64,000 bases of DNA, from NCBI GenBank assembly GCA_948567375.1, contig OX419761.1, positions 33,916,501-33,980,500 on the forward strand. Reading direction: 5' to 3'. The stretch is from Lunularia cruciata. Its lineage: Eukaryota > Streptophyta > Marchantiopsida > Lunulariales > Lunulariaceae. Positions within the stretch are counted from its first letter, which is position 1. Each line of letters begins with the position of its first letter. The position numbers were made by a program, and so were the translations under genes. A model generated the notes under the pieces. It saw nothing but the letters and a program-made list of their open reading frames with translations, did no database searches and was not told the DNA's origin. Of the stretch, positions 10,991-21,500 are shown piece by piece.

Positions 10991-11258
10991 ATAAGGCAAA
11001 AGGAGAGAAGTGCTTCATAGGTGATCCTTAAATGTCAAGTTTACAAGGAAGAAATAAAAATAACATCTATAAATAAAATGAAGATGCAGATTAGATTGGA
11101 CCTAGGAGACACCTTCCATATATTCTTTCGTACCTTATTCCTTTCCTTCTCCTTCTTCCTAGGAGACATTCTACATATATTTTTTCGTATCTTCTTCCTT
11201 ATTTTTACTCTTTTCTTTCAGTCTGATTGTGCTGTAGGACAGATTTTTGGTACCGGTA

Positions 11259-11352
11259 CTGTTGGAACTTAACACCATGTTACCTCATTCGTTTTATTCT
11301 TTTACGGCTTGATAAGTCGTCCCATCCTTCTTGTTATCCTACGCGGTCGCTT
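11259..11352 (-). mobile_element. Short double-hairpin element, copy c (inside the left arm)
   Basis: Read on the minus strand it has GCGACCGCGTAGGATAACAA, GAAGGATGGGA, a CAAGCCGTAAAA block and a decayed second hairpin. Copy g in the right arm is its mirror image, so this insertion predates the inverted duplication. Confidence 0.75.
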
Positions 11353-11353
11353 T

Positions 11354-11725
11354 TTAACTCTTCGTTCCCAGAACTGAAAGTCTTGTGACTATCCGTGTCA
11401 AAGTTTGGTAATGCACCATGTAGATTCGGACGGCCGTGGATATCATGGCAACCTCGTTGAGTTTGCGAGGAACAAGCGGCAGCGAATGTCCGAAGCTCGT
11501 CACAAGATTCCTGTCGTGCAAACTTTTCATTCTCTGCGTATCCATTGTCTTCGGGAATCTCAATTGCCGAAGTGGAGAAAGGGTAACGCACGAACAACGA
11601 GGAACTAATCGGTCATCACTCTGAGGAAACCGGGTGACTGGACGATACAAAATTAACACACATTTATATAAAATCACATGTCCATGTCTAATCGGTACTG
11701 TTGGATAACCCATAGCGCGAAACAA
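11354..11725 (-). pseudogene. 123-codon open frame in the left arm, probably not a gene
   Basis: An open frame of 123 codons, starting MFRAMGYPTVP, is mirrored at 17726-18097 with the same length and 11 amino-acid differences. Base differences fall on silent and non-silent positions about equally, so there is no sign of purifying selection. Its survival is explained by the short divergence of the arms. No domain is recognised. Confidence 0.3.
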
Positions 11726-12373
11726 CTTTCACAAGTTGGAAAATACTTTGAACGTTCATAATCAAAATGGACGGTATTGAAAGGATTTGAGTATCGTTGG
11801 ATTCTTATGTGAAGTAATACTTTAAACACTAATTTGAATTCGTTTGTGAAAAAATTTTAAAACATACATAGGAAATGTTCTACGTACATTCGTTCATAGA
11901 AATTTCAAGAACGACCATATGCAAGTCAATTTTTCATTATTATAATTCAATTCAACACCTTTAGAGATAACTTTTTACACGGAACTTATGAGCAGAAAAG
12001 TGAAGCCACACATACCAGGTATTATTGCTTCACTTTTTGAGATCAATTTTTAGTGTTAAATAACTTAAAATTTGTTAGTTTTTTATCTTTAAACCTTGAA
12101 TGCCACAAACAGCTAAGGTTTTAAAACAGGTCAAGACGGTAATTATATGTTTCAGCCAATTCTACACACAGTTGTTTAAGTGTAAAAAACAAAGCAAAGT
12201 CGAGTGAATCCTTTAAAATTTTATGGCTACAGAATTTTCATTGAATGTTTAATGCAGAAAGTTGAATATTTTTGTTCAAAACATAATTATTTTTTAATGT
12301 CTTGGGGTCCACAAATCTACTCATTATATTGCATAAATTCCAACATGAAAAAATAACTTAAAAGAATGATTAT

Positions 12374-12375
<2 letters not shown>

Positions 12376-12440
<65 letters not shown>
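12376..12440. repeat. (AT)n microsatellite
   Basis: About 32 AT units without interruption, in the left arm of the large inverted repeat. The matching position in the right arm (17038-17060) has only about 11 units and one break. Confidence 0.97.
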
Positions 12441-12442
<2 letters not shown>

Positions 12443-13645
12443 AAAGATTTTTCACGTATAATGCGTAACTCATCTAAGGGAGAGATTCTTATTCACTACA
12501 ACCCAATAGGGATGTAGGGCGCCTGCTATGAACGTGAATGGCATTGTTCTGCTCGTCAGTTCTGATAATCCAAATCAACTCATCATGTGCATGGAACTAC
12601 TTGCAACAAGCCACCACAGTCGTTGTACATCCTCTTACTACTCTTCAATGGAAAGGATTTCTTTCTTAAACGCGACGTCCAGATTACCTCTGTCTTGAAT
12701 TGTCATCATTCTGCTATCAGGCTAGCACACGTGAACTTCCTGTTTCGCTATGCCCTGACTTACCCCTTTATGGCCACACCTCGAAACCCTTCCTTCATTT
12801 GCTCTTGTTCTCCTTTGCACTGTATGCATCGCCAGTAGAGACATCCATTCTGCATGAATATCCTCGTTCTCACTTCAACTCTTTCTAGTTCAGTTCTTTC
12901 GTTGGAACATCTTAAATTGCCTGCAAACTTGGAAATCTTCACTGCTTGAAAGATGATCTTCTGCCTGTCATGTATGCACATTATGCCCTCGGCGACTTCG
13001 TTTTCGACCTCCTCTCCTCTTCGAGAAAGAAGATATTCTTTCTCTGAGCCAAATGATGTTGCAGTTACTTCGCTCCTTAACACTTCGTCTCAATGTTATC
13101 CTCCTTGTCATCGCCTTCATACCAGCGGCCAATCCAAATCTCGCTCGGTTAATCCTAGCATCACTTCCTAAGGGACCAGCTCCAAACTTGCAATTCTCCG
13201 GCAAATTGCTCTCGCCCGAATCTTATTCAAGACCTCTCCGCTGTTTAAATTTCATCGATTTCTCTCTTTCTGGAGGCGCCCTCACTCATCTGCTATGTCG
13301 GTTATCCTCCCCCTCCTCTTCATCCCAGCATCTCCTACATGCTCCTCTTTAAGATTTTCTCCTTCCCTAGCTCGATCCCTTCTATTTCTTTACCGTCAAA
13401 TCAACTGAAGTAAACCGCCTCTTATGTAGAACCATCTCTTTGCATACCTGTGCAACTGCTGGTGTCCACCAGGTTCAAACACTCCGTGTCCACTTCGACC
13501 TACGCACCGGCAACGCAGGGACAACCGAGTTATGCAAAACTTTTGCATAAATGTACATGGAATTGCATTGATTCATGATCATCAACTCTTCTTCCAAAAT
13601 AGAAAAACCAATCTGAAGTTCAAATTGAGATACTTGCCAATCAGT

Positions 13646-14440
13646 TTATATTCCATCCGCAAGTTGTACCATACAGCTAACAAGCAAAGGAATTCCAAAG
13701 TATTTCCCAACACGAGCAACTCCTCCGCGCAGTCTCTTCATACGTGAGGCAGGCTTGTGAATTGAAACTTGAAGACCTATACTAGAAGACTTTTGGAGTG
13801 AGAGTAACGGCCGCGGGTGAGTTGCGACTTGAATGTCTTCACTAGAAGAATATCGGAGTGTAAGTAAGCGGAACGAGAGGAGAACAAAGCCAACAAGTTG
13901 CTGCTGATCGTCCATGACCTCGAACCACACTGGATCCGAGAACTCTCCAGCATGTGCATTCAAAGTTAACCCTCGAAAGCATTGAACTGCAACGCTTCCA
14001 AAGACAAAAGGTGATCCAGACTCCGTGTTGTTGATTACATGAATCTGCATATTACTTTCTAAATCAGACTCGGGAGTGTGAAACTGTAAAATATCCTCAT
14101 GTTCGTGGTCAGGGTTGCGGGAAGCTCTTTTTGCACTTGAGGTAACGCGCTCCTGATACTTCTGCCCCGGGCTCCCCAGACTAGCTCCAACCGACATCTC
14201 AATGTCGGGAAAAGCAGTAGCACGACGCGGCCAAACTTGAACAACCACATTCCGCATTGGGTGCTGTTGGTTCTGCACAAGCAAATGAAAGGCGTTTGAC
14301 CATGACGTGTGGAGAGAAGATGAACATAATGTCAAAGTGTATTGACGAATCAACTCGAAACAAGGATTGAATAATTCAGATGTCCTTCTGCGTTGTGAAT
14401 GCCAGAATTTATGATCTTGACTTCCGATGGACGATCCCAT
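13646..14440 (-). CDS. 264-codon open frame, unknown function, possible decayed gene-family member
   Basis: The longest open frame in the window, starting MGSSIGSQDH and ending at 13646. About residues 135-185 there is a segment with alternating hydrophobic residues (IHVINNTESGSPFVFGSVAV, then FSDPVWFEVMDD and LVGFVLLSF) that recalls the strand pattern of a C2-like beta sandwich, but I would not assign the domain. Just after it an imperfect ~63-bp duplication gives SSSEDIQVAT and KSSSIGLQVSI. DNA and protein text of this segment recurs in weaker form at 26586-27080 and perhaps at 22216-22650, also on the minus strand. No TATA box, introns or poly(A) signal can be tied to it. It may be one exon or a pseudogene. 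Confidence 0.35.
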   Translation of the reverse strand: MGSSIGSQDHKFWHSQRRRTSELFNPCFELIRQYTLTLCSSSLHTSWSNAFHLLVQNQQHPMRNVVVQVWPRRATAFPDIEMSVGASLGSPGQKYQERVTSSAKRASRNPDHEHEDILQFHTPESDLESNMQIHVINNTESGSPFVFGSVAVQCFRGLTLNAHAGEFSDPVWFEVMDDQQQLVGFVLLSFRLLTLRYSSSEDIQVATHPRPLLSLQKSSSIGLQVSIHKPASRMKRLRGGVARVGKYFGIPLLVSCMVQLADGI

Positions 14441-14455
14441 CGAACGTCAAGATCA
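14412..14455. repeat. Near-perfect hairpin over the start codon of the 264-codon frame
   Basis: TGATCTTGACTTCCGATGG pairs with CCATCGAACGTCAAGATCA across a six-base loop ACGATC, with two mismatches in 19 bp. The ATG of the minus-strand frame (14438-14440) lies in the right arm. Confidence 0.9.
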
Positions 14456-15192
14456 CAAATTAGGATAGTTGACATACTCCATCAATATTGCCGCCTTTCA
14501 TATCTCGTTCCATGTTTCGATTTGAGCAAGACAGGAGAGAAAACAGAGGTAATACATGCTTACTTTAGGAGAAGAAGAAAACAGAACAAATTGAAGCGAT
14601 AAAATAGCCTTTCCTTTTTCCCACATGGTACTGCAAATGTGACTCCAGTCATTGACAGGAGCAACAGCCGTATTGCAAACGCTAATCTGAATATGTGCAA
14701 TTCATACTTACACTTCACCCAGCAAGAATTGATGTCACTGCAGAACAAAGTCGGATGCTTGTTGGGCACAACCGATGTGCATGGTTTGATGTGGATGAAA
14801 CTTGTGTGACGGATAGAGATGTTCAGCGTCAAGCTCATAACTCATCTTCTGGTCCTTGGGAGAACTCATCAAATCAAAAATCTGCTGCACTTAAACTTGA
14901 CTAAACCTTGAGCAGTCGAATGCTACCCAGAGTTTGAAGTAGTCGTGTTCAACAGTTTGTCGTCGTCTTACAAGCCTTCAATTAGCAGACGCTTCTGCTC
15001 TTTCAGCTCCCTCCAACTACTATGTTATATCTCAACGTGTCCTCGTTTCCTTGCCGACGGTCCTCAACGGAGCAAGCCAACACTCAACTCAATGCTCATG
15101 GGACTAATAACAGCTTACAATGTACTATACTCTCTTTGGGGCCTATACTACTATTGGGCCTCATTACTACTATATGTACTGTACTATACTAC

Positions 15193-15545
15193 TATTGGGG
15201 TCTAGCACCATTTAGTCCCATTAGCCTGATGGGTCTTCCCTATCCTTCATGTGTTCTAGGTGGTCGCTTTGTAAGGCTTGAAGGGGGTCTCCCCATCCTT
15301 CATGTGTTCTAGATAGTTGCCTTGTAAGGCTTGAGGGGTTTTCCATCCTTCATGTGTTCTAGGTGGTCGGCTTGTAAGACTTGATGGGGTCTTCTCATCC
15401 TTCATGTGTTTTAGGTAGTTTCGCCTTGTAAGGCTCGATGGGTCTTCCCATCCTTCATGTGTTCTAAGCAGTTTCGCTTTGTAAGGCCTGATGGGGTCTT
15501 CCCATCCTTCATGTGTTCTAGTTGGTCGTCTTTCTCTCTCTTCTG
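15193..15545 (-). repeat. Short double-hairpin element, copy d, amplified to a six-unit array
   Basis: After a normal 3' part (15193-15226) the core repeats six times at 15227-15545 with a period of 51-55 bp. Each unit on the minus strand runs GAAGGATGGGAAGACCCC, ATCAAGCCTTACAAGGCGA, then CC-CCTAGAACACAT. It joins the GGCGACC start of one unit to the CCGTACAAGG of the next, probably through the shared ACAAGG word. An open frame at 15256-15834 on the minus strand is a by-product and reads THEGWEDP-type repeats. Confidence 0.9.
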
Positions 15546-15572
15546 ACAACTCTTGATAGAATCCTGCCCAAC

Positions 15573-15668
15573 TATTGGGGCTTAGCCCCATGTTACCTTT
15601 TTTTCTCTCCCTTGTACGGCTTGATGGGGTCTTCCCATCCTTCATTTTTCCTACGCGGTCGCCTTTTC
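15573..15668 (-). mobile_element. Short double-hairpin element, copy e
   Basis: Minus strand: GGCGACCGCGTAGGAAAA, GAAGGATGGGAAGACCCCAT, CAAGCCGTACAAGGGAGAG, GGTAACATGGGGCTAAGCCC. This is the most complete and cleanest copy and serves as the reference. Flanks on the right (CTCACTACACG) recur after copy f, so e and f may have arisen by tandem duplication. Confidence 0.85.
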
Positions 15669-15700
15669 TCACTACACGGTAGGGCAGATAGGGTTCAGTT

Positions 15701-15780
15701 CCATTTTGCGTTTCTCGTCTCTCCCTTGTCCGGGTTGATGGGGTCTTCTCCTTCGCTTTTTCTACGCGGTCGCACTTCTC
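15701..15780 (-). mobile_element. Short double-hairpin element, copy f (partial)
   Basis: Minus strand: GCGACCGCGTAGAAAAAGCG, AAGGAGAAGACCCCATCAA, CCCGGACAAGGGAGAGACGA. It lacks the second hairpin. It shares the flank CTCACTACACG with copy e. Confidence 0.75.
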
Positions 15781-15922
15781 ACTACACGACTGCTTGTAGC
15801 TAAAAGCCCCTGTCGGTATCATCAAACCTGACAACCTCTTGCTATTTTATACAGTGCGGAAATGCGCGGCGCGTCGTAAAGAGGTGTAGCTTGTTGTTAT
15901 TCATTCTTCACTTTTTAACACA

Positions 15923-16096
15923 GAGATGGACTTAATTGTACCACCAACTCTGGCATCTACATTTACCAGTGCCCAAGTTGGCGAAAAAAACTTGACAGTA
16001 TTCCCGAAAGAGATGGACTTAATTGTACCCCCAACTTCGGCATCTAGATTTACAGGTATCCGAAGTTGGCCAAAAGACTTAATAGTATTCCCGGAC
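15923..16096 (+). repeat. Two-copy tandem repeat, 87-bp unit
   Basis: Both units start GAGATGGACTTAATTGTACC and end AGTATTCCCGRA. The period of 87 is a multiple of three, so the 81-codon open frame at 15926-16171 shows a 29-residue repeat beginning MDLIVPPT. It has no recognised domain and I do not treat it as a gene. Confidence 0.9.
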
Positions 16097-17725
16097 TTGA
16101 CGTGGGCAGTTGATTGTCTTAGTTGTCAACAAACGTTGATAATCTGTAATCACAATGTCTTTACGTGTTAATTTGAGTTATCTAGTTATTTCCAATTTAT
16201 TTTTGATACAACTACGAGTTGAGTGATTATAGGGAATGTTTCGACCAAGACTAACTAATCATTCACCAAAATTTTCTCACATTTGAAAGGAAAGATTAGG
16301 TTATTGTAATCAAGAAAAATAGATGTAACCAATTAAACTAAATAGGATTTGTATTCCTACAGCCCTTTGTGAAATTTGCATCTTGTTCATATCTAAATGG
16401 TTAAATTGCATCATGTCCTCTCTAGATGATAAAATGCACACTCATTTTTGTAGACAAGCCTAATGCTTTCTGCAATTTGAACAACACCTAGAAGCACATA
16501 CAGACACCTAACAACACAAAAAGACTTTGATAATTTTAACATCAAAACCCATAAGACTTCAAAAACAGTCAGACATTCTCAAAGGAGAAGTGCTGGGTGT
16601 TATTATAATCTTCCTCGCGTTCCTCCAACATCTATTACCCTTCAAAGTTATCAACCAAGCTATCCTAGTATTCCCTACTAAATATCTTCTCGTGGATGCT
16701 TGTCACCGTATTATTTCCCACTGTATTGAGTGAATATTTTCACTTCCTTTAGGGCATCAGATTTCTAGCCTTCATGGTTTGTTTAAAGCAGACCTCTCTT
16801 GTTGTGTTCAACTCAATTTCTTACCGGGAATTAAGGACGAGAAACTATTCTTGTAATAAGATATAGGTTTTAGTTCTTGATAGAAGCACTGTAAATGTGC
16901 ATAGAGATAAAGGATTTGCTACGAACTATGGCCTTATGAAGAATTTGGTTCATGGATCAAGACGGATTTTGGGTTGTAGTGAATAAGAATCTCTCCCTTA
17001 GATGAATTATGCATTATACGTGGAAAGTATTTCATACATATATATATATATATATGTATATAAAATCATTCTTTTAAGTTGATTTTTCATGTTGGAGTTT
17101 CATGCAATATAATGAGTAGATTTGTGGACCACAAGACACTAAAAAAAATATATGCTTTATTTTATTTTTTGAACGAAAATATTTAACTTTCTACATTAAA
17201 CATTCAATGTATATTCTGTAACCATAAATTTTTCCAAGACTTCACTCAACTTTGCTTGTTTCTTACACATAACCAACTGTGTGTTGAATTGGCTGAAACA
17301 TTTAATTAACGTCTTGACCTGTTTTAAAACCTTAGCTATCTGTGGCATTCAAAATTTAAAGATGAAAAAACTAACAAATTTTAAGTTATTTACAACTAAA
17401 ATTTATTCTCAAAAAGTGAAGCAATAATACCTAGTATGTGTGGCTTCACTTTTCTGCTCATAAGTTCCGTGTAAAAAATTATCTCTAAAGGTGTTGAATT
17501 GAATTATCATTGTGAAAAATTGACTTGCATAAGGTCGTTCTTGAAATTTCTATGAAGGAATATACGTAGAATCTTTCCTATCTATGATTTAAATTTTTTT
17601 ACAAAAGAATTCAAATGTTTGTTTAAGTATTACTTCACATGAGAATCCAACGATACTTCTCAAATCCTTTCAATACCGTCCATTTTGAATTATGAACGTT
17701 CAAAGTATTTTCCAACTTGTGAAAG

Positions 17726-18097
17726 TTGTTTCGCGCTATGGGTTATCCAACCGTACCCACTAGACATCGACATGTGATTTTATATAAATGTGTATTAATT
17801 TTGTATCGTTTAGTCACCCGGTTCCCTCAGAGTGATGACCGATTAGTTCCTTGTTGTTCGTGCGTTATCCTTTCTCCATTTCGGCAATTGAGACTCCCGA
17901 AGACAATGGATACGCAGAGAATGAAAAGTTTGCACGATAGGAATCTTGTGACGAGCTTCGGACATTCGCTACCGCTTGTTTCTCGCAAACTCAACGAGGT
18001 TGCCATGATATCCACGCCCGTCCGAATCTACATGGTGCATTACCAAAATTTGACACGGAGAGTCACAAGACTTTCAGTTCTGGGAACGAAGAGTTAA
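17726..18097 (+). pseudogene. 123-codon open frame in the right arm, probably not a gene
   Basis: Mirror of the frame at 11354-11725, same length. The lack of frameshifts reflects the limited divergence of the arms. The sequence differences show no codon-position bias that I can see. Confidence 0.3.
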
Positions 18098-18192
18098 AAA
18101 GCGACCGCGTAGTATGACAAGAAGGATGGGAAGATTTATCAAGCCGTAAAAGAATAAAACGTATGAGGTGACATGGTGTTAAGTTACAATAG
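18097..18192 (+). mobile_element. Short double-hairpin element, copy g (inside the right arm)
   Basis: GCGACCGCGTAGTATGACAA, GAAGGATGGGAAGATTTATC, AAGCCGTAAAAG, then GGTGACATGGTGTTAAGTTA, a decayed second hairpin. It mirrors copy c. Confidence 0.8.
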
Positions 18193-18278
18193 TATCTGTA
18201 CGAGAAATCTGTCCAACAGCACAATCAGACTAAAAGAAAAAAGTAAAAATAAGGAAAGAATATACGAAAGAATATATG

Positions 18279-18383
18279 GAAAAAGGCGACCGCGCAGAGA
18301 ACACGAAGGATGGGGAGGACCCCATCAAGCCGTACAAGGGAGAGACGAAAAGGGTAAAATGGGGCTAGGCCCCAATAAAGAAG
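18279..18383 (+). mobile_element. Short double-hairpin element, copy h, with target duplication and an empty-site partner
   Basis: The 105-bp element opens GAAAAAGGCGACCGCGCAGAG, has hairpin 1 (GATGGGGAGGACCCCATC), GCCGTACAAGGGAGAGACGA, AAAGGGTAAAA, hairpin 2 (TGGGGCTAGGCCCCA) and ends ATAAAGAAG. ATATG flanks it at 18274-18278 and 18384-18388. The left arm of the inverted repeat (about 11174-11178, read on the minus strand) has a single uninterrupted ATATG at this point and no element. The comparison sets the ends and shows insertion after the arms separated. No tail, terminal inverted repeats or coding sequence are visible. Confidence 0.85.
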
Positions 18384-18520
18384 ATATGTAGAATGTCTCC
18401 TAGGAAGAAGGAGAAGGAAAGGAAGAAGGTACAAAAGAACATATGGAGGGTGTATCCTAATCCCCATGTGCATATTATTAAAGATTGTTCTGACCACATG
18501 CAGAAGGGATATCATGGAGG

Positions 18521-18582
18521 AAAAAAGGCAATCGCATAAGATAACAAGAAGGATGGGAAGACCCCATCATGCCATACCAGGA
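18521..18582 (+). mobile_element. Short double-hairpin element, copy i (3' truncated)
   Basis: AAAAAAGGCAATCGCATAAG, then GAAGGATGGGAAGACCCCAT and CATGCCATACCAGG. It stops before the second hairpin. It lies just outside the right arm of the large inverted repeat. Confidence 0.75.
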
Positions 18583-21500
18583 TAACACATAAGAAGAAGG
18601 CTCACTTCAGTTTGATCCAAATCTAGAATATGTATAGTTTCAAGTTTACTCTTGCATCTCTACGGGAAGCAGAGAAAAACTTAACCGACCACATGTTTGG
18701 AACTTCGACTTAGTCGACCCCATTTTCACAAGAAAACTAACCAACCCCCATGTGCTACCTGAATCCCCGTGATGATATGATGCAGGACGTGTATCGGTGG
18801 ATGGAGGGAGTTTGACAATGTGCTGTAACGAATATTCTTTAATTTTTTGCCTAGACTAGTTCAGGTTAAGAGTTATACATTATAGTGATCAATTTAGGAA
18901 CGATCCTACATGTTTGCAAAATCAATTGTCACAAAGGAGTAGTCAAGGACAATAAGATTGAATCAAGGCTTTCATCAGGTCGTTTTATTCTTTGGATCAA
19001 ATAGTGCGGTCGGTTAAGTATATCGATGCCATGGGAAGGCATTGCTCTTGTTTCTTAAATTGTGGAGAGCGCTTGCATTTTTGCCTCCGGGCGCCAGCTT
19101 TGCTTTGGCAGGGCCCTGCCTCCCACCTTGTTGGGCGTTTAGGTAGATCGTCAAGATGCATGCTCGAATCCATACCTACTACAGTACTGAATGGTTCACG
19201 ACTCAAAAAGTACAGCTCGCCTGCGTACTCGCTAAATAGTGTAAAAGGAGGACCCGCACTATAGTACCGAACCAGTGTTTAGACAGGGTGCTTCCGGGTT
19301 ACTGAAACTTTCGTTCAAAATTCAATTTAAAATCGAACATTTTAAAAAGTTTTAGAAATGAGTTTCTAAAGTAGACCATATTAAAAGAAACATTTAGCAA
19401 TAATCATAGCACTAAACTTCTATATATCAGAGTTATCTATTTCGGTTCTTCGTGCAATTTGAACACGATGTGATGGTCACGCTTGTATTGCAATGCATGG
19501 CACTGGGTGCGTTTCGCCTTGAACTCTGTTTCTTGATACACAAGACCAAAATATTCCCAATGATCCCCTTTCTTCGACTTTTTTACACCCTGTTTTCGAT
19601 ATGATGAACTCAATTACAGCTGAATGCAAACAACAGTCCTCTAACAGTCCTCAATTAGGTTGACACCAACAACAATTCATGAATTTTGCATCAGTTCCTA
19701 CTTACTTGTTAGTTAAAAGAGAACGTATTAAGAACGCATGCGAACGTTTTTAAACGTTCGCTTTCGCACAAACTTAAAAAGAACGTTTCCATACTCTTCC
19801 TACTCTCGAAGCCAGTTTTAAATGGGTGCCTATTTCTTCTTTCTCGGAAGTGGTATTTATGATCGAAAGCACATCTCTTATGATCTCGACAGAAACTCCA
19901 TGACTTGAGAGTCAATGAAATCTAAAGGTTTAAGGATATTTAATATTTTCGCGAGTATTGCTAGGATATATACACAACAGCTTATTGTATAAAAGTCACA
20001 AGATGAGCAGATAGAAAGAATGCGCAGTTAAGACCCAATCATGTCCCCAACGTTGGATAATCTGTCCCCATATTTTCACTCCAACTTGTGGGCTGGCCGA
20101 TTTTGATCATCTGCAGGCAGTATTCACGTCCCACTCTTTTACGCTACAAATATTGAGGATACATAAGATGTGTGGGACTCGGGGTGGAATCTCTCCAATA
20201 CGTGTGGGAATATCTCAGGTAAATAGCATTCAATGGGCTACTGTCGAGTTGTTCTCTTGAACAGGACAGACTGTCCTTTGATTCTTTCTAGTCTCTAGCT
20301 AATATACATTATCTATTTAGATCTAGCCCAAATACCTCGTGCGGAAATCACCACCAAGTTCTATACTATCGAGGCAATGGACGAGAAAAAGAGGTGACAA
20401 TGCTGAGGGACTGTATCTTGACATGCATTTATGTCCTCTTCGTCCTTGTTACGACTACTTACAGTGTGTCCCAAGTGATATTCCTTTCTTCGGTGCACTT
20501 AGACGGAAACTACGAACAGAAGGAGATGGATGTTTGAAATTTGGTTGATATGCATAAATTGTGTTTATGGAAGTATCGCTTCCCTCCACACAGTGAGTAG
20601 TTACAGACTATCGTGCATCCGGTCGTGCCAACGATGACAGCGCTTAACAACAGCCGACTATTGGAGGGGCCCTCGGGCAACAACAGTCGAGAATCTCACG
20701 GCAGCCTGCAGCTGGAAAGATGTCGCCGCCGGGTACTGTACCTGTTTCCTACAAGGGAGTTGTCTCCACTAGGAGTACGTACTTTATTCGGATATGTTAA
20801 TGAATAGATCTTCTGCTCGTGTTTTCTCCGTTACCATGACATACTCTACGCACATCATCATCATCATCATGAGAACCACGACGTATGGATTGTTGGATTA
20901 ACTTCACGACCATGTCCTGCATATATTCTAGGGGCTCAAGTTGTCTGGAAACCGTAGACCTGAATTCAATGTGAATCGATCGATCTTTTGAATTGCAACA
21001 TCGAGTGGTAAAGTGGACATGCATGGAATCCATAAACCTAAATTAGAGTGAGGATCGAGATTTTCACCTATAATTCGTAGTACAAGATGGTTGTCATGGG
21101 AATAATAGATTCAAATTTAAGTGGAGAGTCAAATGTTCTCTACAGGACTTTTATTTACAACATGAATAAAAATCTATAAAAAATTAAAAAGAATTTGAGA
21201 AAAAGTTTGAGACAAAATTTCATTATTTATTTCTATATAATTTACCCTATAATTTGATTCTAAATAGATCATTATTTCACATCATTATGACAAAATTTAT
21301 TGATTTTAACATCGAGTTAGCAAACGTTTTAGTCATAGCTGTGTTTATTGGAATACTTTTAACGATAATGTTGATGATAAGAAAATTCATCTTCTAATGT
21401 GATCCACAACTAGAGATATTCAAATTTCAAAACAAATTTTTCAAATTTCTCACTTATAATTCAATCATTGAAAACATATACGAACATTAAAATAGGTAAA

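Larger units (their letters stand above)
6346..11084. other. Gene-free stretch at the start of the middle compartment
   Basis: Outside the small repeats listed separately (7115-7213, 7753-8008, 8167-8252, 10963-10990) I find no coding region. The frames at 7396-7737 and 8574-8993 on the minus strand (113 and 139 aa) show no motif. Around 9500-9640 there is a patch rich in GACTCG/CGAGTC words, a low-complexity segment of the sort seen in some plant repeats. The CCTTTGG-type repeats of the right half are absent. Confidence 0.4.
11085..12505. repeat. Large inverted repeat, left arm
   Basis: It is the reverse complement of 16970-18465 over about 1.4 kb, at roughly 95% identity by eye in the central part. 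The match starts near GGACCTAGGAGACACC and ends at the CACTACAACCCA block. Differences include the (AT)n run, which is about 64 bp here and about 23 bp in the other arm, and a 105-bp element present only in the right arm. The arms enclose 4.46 kb of unique sequence. I see no transposase and no target duplication at the outer ends. Confidence 0.93.
12506..16969. other. Unique spacer between the arms of the large inverted repeat
   Basis: It holds the 264-codon frame (13646-14440), a hairpin at its start, a set of short double-hairpin elements with a six-unit array (15193-15780), and an 87-bp tandem pair (15923-16096). Frames at 12587-12838, 12760-13083, 12968-13204 and 13053-13352 overlap one another on both strands and show no domain; I do not call them. 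From 16200 to 16969 nothing is seen. Confidence 0.45.
16970..18465. repeat. Large inverted repeat, right arm
   Basis: Partner of 11085-12505. It is longer by about 75 bp net because it holds the 105-bp element copy h and a shorter AT run. The outer end lies near GGAGGGTGTATCCTAATCCC. Copies c and g of the short element sit at mirror positions. Confidence 0.93.

Noticed and set aside
11354-11725. Conserved 123-codon frame in both arms as a selected gene
   Set aside because: Changes fall about equally on silent and replacement sites; the arms are too similar for frame survival to mean anything.
12587-13352. Overlapping frames on both strands as exons of a gene
   Set aside because: No domain, no consistent splice signals, and the frames contradict one another.
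15256-15834. 192-codon minus-strand frame with THEGWEDP-type repeats, as a repeat protein
   Set aside because: The repeats come from the 51-55 bp array, whose period is often not a multiple of three; the frame is a by-product of low stop density in the unit.
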